A model generated the notes under the pieces. It had not been told where the DNA came from. It saw only the letters and a program-made list of their open reading frames with translations, and did no database searches. DNA of 5,090 bases, from NCBI GenBank assembly GCA_035379945.1, contig DAOSWG010000031.1, positions 1 through 5,090 of the forward strand, given 5' to 3'. Both the position numbers and the translations under genes were made by a program. Below, piece after piece: positions 1 through 5,090 of this stretch (positions are counted from its first letter, which is position 1; every line of letters starts with the position of its first letter). The DNA comes from JAAYZB01 sp035379945 (GTDB lineage: Bacteria; Bacillota_I; Bacilli_A; Izemoplasmatales; Hujiaoplasmataceae).

Positions 1-908
1 GAAATATTCATGATGATATCCGAAAAGGCGGTAACGTAGAAGATGGCGATCAACAGATACATTTGGCCTAAATTGAAATTGTTGAAGCGATACAGATCCA
101 TTTCCTTGATCATGACAAAGACAATCGTAAGCATGATGATCCTGGCATAAAATGCCAGATCGTAGACTTTGAATTCCTTGCGGATCAACCTCATGATGAT
201 GTCGATCAGCCAGGTGAACACCGCCAGAATCACAAAGGTCAGGATGAATTCATCCTGAGTGTCGTCGATATAAAGCATAGCGAGACAAATGACGATGAAG
301 CCGATCAGAACGAACCGGAGAATCGACCACTGATGATTCTTGTACAATTTGAAGACATACAGGACGATGGTGTATATGATGGCGAGATTGAAAAGAATTT
401 GGTAAATGATCATTTCGGCTGCGGTGAAGGAAGCCACTCCGCTTAAAAGCGTGTTGCCGGAAAATATGATGATGATATAGTCAATGGCGCTGAAAATGAT
501 GCTGGATATGAAAATCTCCTTAAACGAGATTTGTTTGGAAACCAGAAATTTGTATGCCAATACTAAAATCAAAACCAGGCTGAACACGGAAACCAATTTT
601 TCGATATTCATCATATATTGGTATGTATACAGGAATACAGCTGCATTGCCGATATAGCCGAATATGAAATGGTTCCGTTCGTCCTTTTCCGGCTTGGGGA
701 GTATTTTCTTGTAAGAAAGGACAAGCAAAACGCCGGTGGTTATCAATACGAAGACAATATCGGCGAAGACTCCGGTTATCCAGGCGATGCGGTCGTTCAT
801 GTTTTCAAAATTGATCATTACCAGGAAATAGATAAACGGCGGATACAGGAACATGATGTAAGTCATTATATAGTAAATGATATTGTTTTTCATGACATTT
901 TCTTTCAT
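1..908 (-). CDS. Multi-pass integral membrane protein of unknown function, C-terminal part beyond the left edge
   Basis: The reading frame is open from an ATG at 908-906 to the left edge (302 complete codons plus two bases, no stop), so the C-terminus is missing. The start is chosen because GGAGGTG (920-914) sits seven bases upstream; the next ATG, at codon 6, is less well placed. The protein begins MKENVMKNNI and is dominated by Ile, Phe, Leu and Tyr. I count about ten hydrophobic stretches, roughly residues 9-31, 43-65, 81-98, 104-123, 131-150, 164-188, 195-213, 219-241, 251-268 and 281-300. They are separated by short basic or acidic loops such as SYKKILPKPEKDERNH (65-80) and RLIRKEFK (240-247). 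I see no catalytic motif, transporter signature or kinase domain in the visible part. It could be an uncharacterised permease-like protein, or the sensor half of a larger protein whose cytoplasmic domain lies off the edge. It is divergent from the gene at 1110. Coding status is secure; function is unknown. Confidence 0.85.
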   Translation of the reverse strand, partial: MKENVMKNNIIYYIMTYIMFLYPPFIYFLVMINFENMNDRIAWITGVFADIVFVLITTGVLLVLSYKKILPKPEKDERNHFIFGYIGNAAVFLYTYQYMMNIEKLVSVFSLVLILVLAYKFLVSKQISFKEIFISSIIFSAIDYIIIIFSGNTLLSGVASFTAAEMIIYQILFNLAIIYTIVLYVFKLYKNHQWSILRFVLIGFIVICLAMLYIDDTQDEFILTFVILAVFTWLIDIIMRLIRKEFKVYDLAFYARIIMLTIVFVMIKEMDLYRFNNFNLGQMYLLIAIFYVTAFSDIIMNI

Positions 909-913
909 AAGGA

Positions 914-944
914 CACCTCCTGTCTATGATAACAGTATATACCA
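914..944 (-). promoter_or_regulatory. Probable promoter and ribosome binding site of the gene at 908
   Basis: Read on the minus strand, TGGTATATA (944-936) is an extended -10 element (TGn followed by TATATA); an overlapping TATACT (939-934) is an alternative -10. No good -35 box lies 16-18 bases upstream, which is tolerable for an extended -10 promoter. A start site near 929 would give a leader of about 20 bases that contains GGAGGTG (920-914), a near-perfect Shine-Dalgarno sequence. A TTGACA on the same strand (985-980) is about 38 bases from this -10, too far to pair with it. The ribosome binding site is solid; the promoter is an inference. Confidence 0.5.
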
Positions 945-991
945 TTTGAACAGAAAAAGATTTGAGCTCTTAAAAACATTGTCAATGAATC

Positions 992-1020
992 AAAGATATG
1001 TAAGCCGTTCCGATATCTTT
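992..1020. repeat. 8-bp inverted repeat in the divergent intergenic region
   Basis: AAAGATAT (992-999) is matched by its exact reverse complement ATATCTTT (1013-1020) across a 13-base spacer. The repeat lies between the two divergent promoters, upstream of both -10 regions. It could be an operator for a dimeric regulator acting on both genes. It has no T-tract, so it is not a terminator. AT-rich repeats of this length can also occur by chance, so its function is unproven. Confidence 0.35.
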
Positions 1021-1045
1021 CATAGAGAAAAAGCCCGTTATTCTC

Positions 1046-1101
1046 ATGACAAACACAAGCCATCGGCGGTATAATGGTAACATAAGAAAATAATAAAGGA
1101 G
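1046..1101 (+). promoter_or_regulatory. Sigma-A-type promoter and ribosome binding site of the gene at 1110
   Basis: ATGACA (1046-1051, five of six matches to TTGACA) is followed after 18 bases by a perfect TATAAT (1070-1075). Transcription would start near 1082, giving a leader of about 28 bases. AAAGGAG (1095-1101) is a good Shine-Dalgarno sequence eight bases before the ATG at 1110. This is the best-formed promoter in the window and suggests the gene is transcribed on its own without needing an activator. Confidence 0.7.
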
Positions 1102-1109
1102 ATAGAAAT

Positions 1110-1865
1110 ATGGCCGAGAAAAAGAAAATACAATTCAAGGATGTCGTTCTGGTATCGTTCCTGATACTGGGAATCTGTCTGATCGAATTGCTGCTGTCGC
1201 TTTTTGCCGGATCGTCAGACGTGTTTGTGTTCTGGGGCGACGCCGCCAACAAGCCGCTAGCCGACATTGCAAACAATGCGGTGAGAAGCACCGACAATTT
1301 CAACTGGACTTTCATATTCCTGTTTGCGGTTGTCATGTATGTTTACTTCAGCGAACTGAAAAACAAGAACTACAAGGGAATCGCCGCGGCATTGGCGCTT
1401 TACGGCGTGCACTGGCTTTATGAAATCACGAACGCCATCATCCAAAAGGCTTCCGGATATGCCTTGTGGACGGTTTCTCCGGAAAGCACCTCCTTCATTT
1501 TACTTGTCGGAGTGTCCTGGGAATTATCCATGATGTTCGCCCTTGCCGGACTCATCATGTCAAAATTGTTGCCGGCCGATCCGAAAATGAAGATCCTCGG
1601 TATCAACAACAGGGTTTTCCTTGCGATCCTGAATGCAGCTTTCTTCAGTCTTTTCGAGATTTTCCTCGCCGGCACGCCGGCTTTCATCTGGACTTATTCC
1701 TGGTGGGGAGCCGTTCCGGTGTTCGTTACCACCTACATACCTTTCTTCCTGGCGGCTTTTCTTGTCTATGACGCCAAGCCGAAAACCCAGAAAAGATTTC
1801 TGGCGGTTGTCTGGGGACTTGCGGCCCTGTTATTGATTGTGTTGATCTTGCTTGGAATAATCTGA
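1110..1865 (+). CDS. Seven-transmembrane-segment protein of unknown function
   Basis: A 251-residue protein starting MAEKKKIQFK, well placed behind AAAGGAG and ending in TGA (1863-1865). Seven hydrophobic segments are visible, at about residues 11-33, 64-81, 87-112, 126-150, 167-187, 200-221 and 228-250. The basic loops KNKNYK (84-89), KLLPADPKMK (152-161) and KPKTQKR (223-229) all fall on the side of the N-terminus, consistent with an N-in, C-out topology. There is no cleavable signal peptide. Several segments carry a buried acidic residue: E26, E105 (in HWLYEITN), E138 (in SWELSMM) and E183 (in LFEIFLAG). There is also an aromatic stretch, FIWTYSWWG (192-200). I do not recognise the family; a membrane-embedded enzyme or small transporter are both possible. 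It has its own promoter and terminator, so it is probably monocistronic. Coding status is secure; function is unknown. Confidence 0.88.
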   Translation: MAEKKKIQFKDVVLVSFLILGICLIELLLSLFAGSSDVFVFWGDAANKPLADIANNAVRSTDNFNWTFIFLFAVVMYVYFSELKNKNYKGIAAALALYGVHWLYEITNAIIQKASGYALWTVSPESTSFILLVGVSWELSMMFALAGLIMSKLLPADPKMKILGINNRVFLAILNAAFFSLFEIFLAGTPAFIWTYSWWGAVPVFVTTYIPFFLAAFLVYDAKPKTQKRFLAVVWGLAALLLIVLILLGII

Positions 1866-1879
1866 CAAATTCTGTTTAT

Positions 1880-1920
1880 AAAGATGCCGGCATGAGAAAA
1901 ACCGGCATCTTTTCTTTTTT
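1880..1920 (+). terminator. Rho-independent terminator after the seven-segment membrane protein
   Basis: AAAGATGCCGG (1880-1890) pairs perfectly with CCGGCATCTTT (1902-1912) around an 11-base loop, and a T-rich run (TTTCTTTTTT, 1911-1920) follows. It begins 14 bases after the stop codon. The perfect 11-bp stem with a GC-rich top and a T-tract is a strong intrinsic terminator. It isolates this gene from the downstream amylase. Confidence 0.92.
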
Positions 1921-1934
1921 TAAAAACAGGGATA

Positions 1935-1967
1935 AATCATAAAACATGAAATGAAAGCAATCATAAA
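1935..1967 (+). repeat. 9-bp direct repeat with an overlapping cre-like site upstream of the amylase promoter
   Basis: AATCATAAA occurs at 1935-1943 and again at 1959-1967, a 24-base period. Overlapping the second copy, 1951-1965 (ATGAAAGCAATCATA) matches the Bacillus catabolite-responsive element consensus WTGNAANCGNWNWCA except at two defined positions: the core G at 1959 and the C at 1964. A repressor bound here would cover the -35 region of the probable amylase promoter, as expected for catabolite repression of a starch-degrading gene. The mismatch in the CG core weakens the cre reading considerably. Confidence 0.25.
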
Positions 1968-1968
1968 T

Positions 1969-2014
1969 TGTCTTTCGTGTGATAAAATAAAGACACGAGA
2001 AATATCACAAGGAG
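1969..2014 (+). promoter_or_regulatory. Probable amylase promoter with flanking inverted repeats, and ribosome binding site
   Basis: TGATAAAAT (1980-1988) is an extended -10 element (TGn followed by TAAAAT, five of six matches to TATAAT); no convincing -35 lies 16-18 bases upstream. The -10 is bracketed by TGTCTTT (1969-1975) and its exact reverse complement AAAGACA (1989-1995). A second overlapping pair, TCGTGT (1975-1980) and ACACGA (1993-1998), surrounds the same core. Such symmetry at a promoter suggests an operator where a dimeric repressor would block RNA polymerase. AAGGAG (2009-2014) is a strong Shine-Dalgarno sequence six bases before the ATG at 2021. Confidence 0.5.
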
Positions 2015-2020
2015 AATGCC

Positions 2021-3997
2021 ATGATTAAAAAAATCGGGCTCGTCATGAGCCTCCTGTTGGTAACATTTCTGTTTGTCGGATGCCGCCCGAATATCACGAC
2101 GGCCGACCTGTTAAGCCAGGAACCGACCGTTGCAGACGGATATCTGGTCGATAATGTCCAGGATGGATTGATCCTCCACGCCTGGAACTGGTCGATGTCT
2201 TTAATCGAAGAGCACCTGGAAGATATCGCCATCGCCGGATTCAGTACGGTTCAGATATCGCCAATGCAGCCGCAGAAGGATTATTTCGGAGTGGCAAGCT
2301 GGGGATCTAGTTGGTGGAAGCTTTATCAGCCGCTCGGTTTTTCCGTCGCAACGGAGAATCATTCGCTTGGCACCAAGGACGATCTTGAATCGCTTTGCAC
2401 GGCGGCTGACGCCTACGGAATCAAGATCATCGTTGACGTCGTCGCCAATCATTTGGCCGGCGGCGACAGCATAACGCTTAACGAGAATGTCGCCGAATAC
2501 GAACCGGAAATCTATAATCAGAACCTGATTCATCAGAACTCCGGATATGTGAGCGACAGCAGCATCTATGCCGTGACCAAACTGCCATTGGGAGGTTATC
2601 CGGATCTGATGACCGAAAGCACCGTAGTCCAGGAAAGAGTATTGAGCCTATTAAAAGAGTATGTGGATGCGGGAGTCGACGGATTCAGATTCGATGCGGC
2701 AAAACACATCGAAACACCGGAAGACGGTGAATATGCCAGCAATTTCTGGTTGTATGTGATTGACGGGATAAACGATTACGCGGAAACTCTCGGGATAGAC
2801 AATCTATATTTTTACGGAGAAATCCTTAATACGGTCGGAGCCGACCGGTCGTTCACGGCTTATACCGAATATATGTCTGTCACTGCGAGCAGTCTTTCGG
2901 ATACGATCAGACATGCGATCGTGAACAGGAATGCCAACACGCTTCAGACGGCCTCATACATAACTGATGTTTCAGCCAATAAGACTGTTTTATGGGCTGA
3001 ATCGCATGATCTTTATGCCGGAGGAACTACCTTAGATACTAGCGATGAGACTATAACCAAAGCTTATGCCATCGAGGCTTCGAGAAAAGATGCGACGACC
3101 TTATATTTTGCCAGACCTTCGGATACGTCTTTCATGGGTGAGATCGGATCATATTTGTGGCAATCCGTCGAAGTGTCCTCCGTGAACAAATTCCATAATT
3201 ATTTTGTGGGATCCGAAGAAGAGATTACCATCGAAGACGGTTTCTTTTTGAATGAAAGATACAACGACACGGCTTCCGGAGTCGTGATAGTGGATGTCGA
3301 AAGAAACGGAGATATTTCCGGAGTTGCTGTTTCCCATATGGCGGACGGCTATTATATGGATCAGGTGTCTGGTGAATATTTCCGGGTCAAAAACGGAGAG
3401 ATATCCGGCAGTATAAGCGATAGCGGCATTGCCGTTGTCTACAATAATGTTTACGAACCGAAACCGGCAGTATATGTCTCTGATGACGGAATACATGGAT
3501 CATTTTCCGATACAAAGACCATTTCGGTGTATTCGTATAATACAACCGAAGCTTATTATTCCCTGAACGGAGACGACAAGGTAGCTTTTTCCGGAAATAT
3601 CGATTTGGAACTTTCGAGTCCGGATTTGAACGTTATCGTCACGCTCGATTTTGAATTGTGGTATGGCGATTACAAGATCGAAAGACATTATGAGTATGTC
3701 AAGAGCAATATCGTTGTTACCGAAGTCGTTGTCAGCAATATCGACGATGGAGCCGTTGCCGGCAACAAGATCGTAGCTTGGACATGGAGCCAGGGCGAAG
3801 AAGGCAAATGGATGGAAGGAACATATGTAAACGGCACCTTCACATTTGATATAGAAACTGGTGACGACTACTTCCTTTTGGTGACTTTCCCGTCCGGGAC
3901 AGATACCTTCAATTGGGAAATAAAGATCGCCCAGACCAATGATGTGGAAATTCCCAGTGACGGACTATATGACGGAAGCCAGTTGATTTGGAATTAG
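2021..3997 (+). CDS. Surface lipoprotein alpha-amylase, GH13 (AmyE-like), with C-terminal accessory modules
   Basis: Predicted to hydrolyse internal alpha-1,4 bonds of starch or related glucans outside the cell. Residues 1-21 form a lipoprotein signal (basic IKK, hydrophobic core, lipobox FVG-C21), so the mature enzyme should be anchored by a lipidated Cys21. The catalytic barrel (about 48-390) has all four conserved GH13 regions: DVVANH (139-144), GFRFDAAKH (221-229) with nucleophile D225, FYGEIL (264-269) with acid/base E267, and WAESHD (325-330) with D330. ILHAWNWS (51-58), WLYQP-like WKLYQP (99-104) and FDAAKHIE closely resemble Bacillus subtilis AmyE as I recall it, pointing to subfamily GH13_28. 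The all-beta domain C runs to about 475. An extra 180 residues follow: a beta-rich module (about 482-560) and a Trp-rich module (about 563-658, with AWTWSQGEEGKWMEG at 586-600) that may bind starch. No catalytic residue is missing. It has its own promoter, and the bidirectional terminator lies just downstream. Confidence 0.95.
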   Translation: MIKKIGLVMSLLLVTFLFVGCRPNITTADLLSQEPTVADGYLVDNVQDGLILHAWNWSMSLIEEHLEDIAIAGFSTVQISPMQPQKDYFGVASWGSSWWKLYQPLGFSVATENHSLGTKDDLESLCTAADAYGIKIIVDVVANHLAGGDSITLNENVAEYEPEIYNQNLIHQNSGYVSDSSIYAVTKLPLGGYPDLMTESTVVQERVLSLLKEYVDAGVDGFRFDAAKHIETPEDGEYASNFWLYVIDGINDYAETLGIDNLYFYGEILNTVGADRSFTAYTEYMSVTASSLSDTIRHAIVNRNANTLQTASYITDVSANKTVLWAESHDLYAGGTTLDTSDETITKAYAIEASRKDATTLYFARPSDTSFMGEIGSYLWQSVEVSSVNKFHNYFVGSEEEITIEDGFFLNERYNDTASGVVIVDVERNGDISGVAVSHMADGYYMDQVSGEYFRVKNGEISGSISDSGIAVVYNNVYEPKPAVYVSDDGIHGSFSDTKTISVYSYNTTEAYYSLNGDDKVAFSGNIDLELSSPDLNVIVTLDFELWYGDYKIERHYEYVKSNIVVTEVVVSNIDDGAVAGNKIVAWTWSQGEEGKWMEGTYVNGTFTFDIETGDDYFLLVTFPSGTDTFNWEIKIAQTNDVEIPSDGLYDGSQLIWN

Positions 3998-4006
3998 GAT
4001 CAGTTC

Positions 4007-4043
4007 ATAAAAGAAAAGCATCCTTCTGGATGCTTCTTTTTTT
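4007..4043. terminator. Bidirectional intrinsic terminator shared by convergent amylase and pepT
   Basis: AAGCATCC (4016-4023) and GGATGCTT (4028-4035) form a perfect 8-bp stem with a TTCT loop. On the plus strand CTTTTTTT (4036-4043) follows, terminating the amylase transcript 19 bases after its stop. On the minus strand the stem is followed by TTTTCTTTTAT (4017-4007), terminating pepT. The whole gap between the two stop codons is only 44 bases, and the pepT stop codon lies inside the plus-strand T-tract. Confidence 0.88.
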
Positions 4044-5090
4044 ATTTAGTCGATATGGCAATGATTTTGAGAACGATATCCACAGCTAGGTCCATTTCCT
4101 GGATTGAGGCGTATTCGTAAGGACCGTGATAGTTGTAACCGCCCGTTCCGAGATTCGGACACGGAAGACCTAGGTAAGTCAGTCTGGCTCCGTCGGTTCC
4201 TCCTCGAATTGGTTCGATGATCGGCTCAATATTGCATTCCTTGATGGCTTCGATCGCCAAATTGATGACTTCCGGATGATCTTTCAATTTCTCATTCATG
4301 TTGAAATAAGAATTCACGATTTCAACCTCGCATGTGTACGGGCCGTATTTGGTGTTTAAGAAAGCGGAGGCATTTTTGAAATCGGTTTTCTGATTTTCAA
4401 ATATTCTCTTGTCGTGATTGCGGATGATATACTCCATGACGGTTTTTCCAGCATTTCCGGTAATTAGATGGAGATGGTTGAAACCTTCGTATTTTTCAGT
4501 TGTCTCCGGACGGGAATATTTCGGTAGCAAATCGTCGAATTCGGCTGCCACGCTGATGGAGTTGAGCATTTTTCCTTTCGCTTCTCCAGGATGGACAGAT
4601 CGACCGGTGATTGTCACTGTGGCGGCAGCGGCATTGAAATTCTCAAAGGATATTTCTCCTGCCTGTGATCCGTCCAGGGTGTAGGCGAAATCGGCACCGA
4701 TTTTGGCCACATCGATGTATTTTGTTCCGTTGCCGACTTCTTCGTCGGGTGTGAAGACCAGAATGATTTCGCCGTGTTTCGTTTCAGGATGTGTTGTGAG
4801 ATATTCCGCCACCGTCATGACTTCCGCCACGCCGGCCTTATCGTCGGCTCCAAGAAGTGTCGTGCCATCGGTTGTGATCAAATCCTGCCCGATAGCATGT
4901 TTCAAGGAAGGAAATACTTCTGGATCCAAGATCATGGAAGTATCCTTGTTCAATCCGATTTTTCCTCCGTCATAATGCTTGATAATTCGGGGATTGACAT
5001 TTTTTCCACTGGCATCGGGCGAAGTGTCAACATGAGCGATCAAGGCGATTTTCGGTACGTCAGGTTTATTAGCCTTGATCTTGGCGATCA
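4042..5090 (-). CDS. pepT: Peptidase T (tripeptide aminopeptidase, M20 family), N-terminus beyond the right edge
   Basis: A cytosolic dinuclear-zinc aminopeptidase that removes the N-terminal residue of tripeptides in the last steps of peptide use. The frame is open to the right edge (348 complete codons plus the TAA at 4044-4042), so the true start is outside; a TTG at 5043-5041 is an internal Leu codon, not the start. Numbering from the first complete visible codon, the metal-site motifs are all present: IAHVDTSPD (H19, D21), GADDKAG (D82), TPDEEVG (catalytic E116 and ligand E117), LDGSQAGE (D139) and YNYHGPYE (H321). PepT-specific stretches are also present, including SGKNVNP, FENFNAA, IRGGTDGA and GLPCPNLGTGGYNYHG. 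Alignment by eye to E. coli PepT suggests about 60 N-terminal residues are missing. It is convergent with the amylase, so co-regulation with it is not implied. No damage is visible. Confidence 0.96.
   Translation of the reverse strand, partial: IAKIKANKPDVPKIALIAHVDTSPDASGKNVNPRIIKHYDGGKIGLNKDTSMILDPEVFPSLKHAIGQDLITTDGTTLLGADDKAGVAEVMTVAEYLTTHPETKHGEIILVFTPDEEVGNGTKYIDVAKIGADFAYTLDGSQAGEISFENFNAAAATVTITGRSVHPGEAKGKMLNSISVAAEFDDLLPKYSRPETTEKYEGFNHLHLITGNAGKTVMEYIIRNHDKRIFENQKTDFKNASAFLNTKYGPYTCEVEIVNSYFNMNEKLKDHPEVINLAIEAIKECNIEPIIEPIRGGTDGARLTYLGLPCPNLGTGGYNYHGPYEYASIQEMDLAVDIVLKIIAISTK

Noticed and set aside
1..500. Many GATGAT/ATCATC triplet runs that look like a microsatellite
   Set aside because: They are Ile and Met codons (ATC, ATA, ATG) of the membrane segments on the minus strand, irregularly spaced and in frame, not a true tandem repeat.
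618..929. Plus-strand open frame of 103 codons
   Set aside because: It is the antisense shadow of the membrane-protein gene at 1-908, which has a strong ribosome binding site and coherent hydrophobic segments. The plus-strand product has no recognisable features.
1025..1045. GAGAA/TTCTC short inverted repeat upstream of the gene at 1110
   Set aside because: The arms are only 5 bp with an 11-base spacer, within what is expected by chance in an intergenic region.
905..1336. Minus-strand open frame of 143 codons with a signal-peptide-like start, overlapping the gene at 1110
   Set aside because: It lies antisense to the first 75 codons of a convincing membrane-protein gene and covers the divergent promoter region. 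It has no ribosome binding site, and its hydrophobic look is the complement of membrane-segment codons.
1110..1865. Microbial rhodopsin or carotenoid-pathway membrane enzyme as identity of the seven-segment protein
   Set aside because: No lysine is placed in the seventh segment for retinal attachment, and I see no diagnostic motif of carotenoid cyclases or hydratases; seven segments alone are not evidence.
5041..5043. TTG as the start codon of pepT
   Set aside because: The frame continues upstream to the window edge (ANKPDVPKIALIAHVD), matching the PepT sequence before the HVD motif. No Shine-Dalgarno sequence precedes the TTG, and a start there would drop a conserved strand of the catalytic domain.

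Overview
The window looks like an ordinary chromosomal segment of a Gram-positive-type (Bacillota or Mycoplasmatota-like) bacterium of low-to-moderate G+C content. The signs are strong AGGAGG-type ribosome binding sites, sigma-A-like promoter elements, an AmyE-like alpha-amylase carrying a lipoprotein signal, and compact intergenic gaps closed by hairpin-plus-T-tract terminators. Tryptophan is written TGG throughout and TGA is used as a stop (1863-1865), so the standard bacterial code applies rather than the Mycoplasma/Spiroplasma code. A finer taxonomic placement cannot be supported from this sequence alone.

Layout. (1) 1-908, minus strand: the N-terminal 302 residues of a very hydrophobic multi-pass membrane protein of unknown function, running off the left edge. 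(2) 909-1109: a divergent promoter region serving genes 1 and 2, with an 8-bp inverted repeat in its middle. (3) 1110-1865, plus strand: a 251-residue protein with seven predicted membrane segments and no family I recognise, closed by a strong intrinsic terminator (1880-1920). (4) 1866-2020: the terminator followed by an AT-rich promoter region containing a direct repeat, an imperfect cre-like site and inverted repeats around the probable -10 box. (5) 2021-3997, plus strand: a 658-residue surface lipoprotein alpha-amylase (GH13, AmyE-like) with a C-terminal extension that looks like one or two accessory, possibly starch-binding, beta-sandwich modules. (6) 4007-4043: a hairpin with T-tracts on both strands, shared by two convergent genes. 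(7) 4042-5090, minus strand: peptidase T (tripeptidase, M20 family), lacking only about 60 N-terminal residues beyond the right edge.

Each gene appears to be its own transcription unit: 1 and 2 are divergent, 2 and 3 are separated by a terminator and a new promoter, and 3 and 4 are convergent. Functionally the recognisable part is nutrient scavenging (extracellular starch or maltodextrin hydrolysis, and cytosolic tripeptide hydrolysis). The two membrane proteins are unassigned, and nothing in the window links them to the amylase. I see no tRNA, rRNA, CRISPR, insertion sequence, phage or defence genes, and no compelling evidence of a new multi-gene system. The most open items are the two unknown membrane proteins and the regulatory structure upstream of the amylase.
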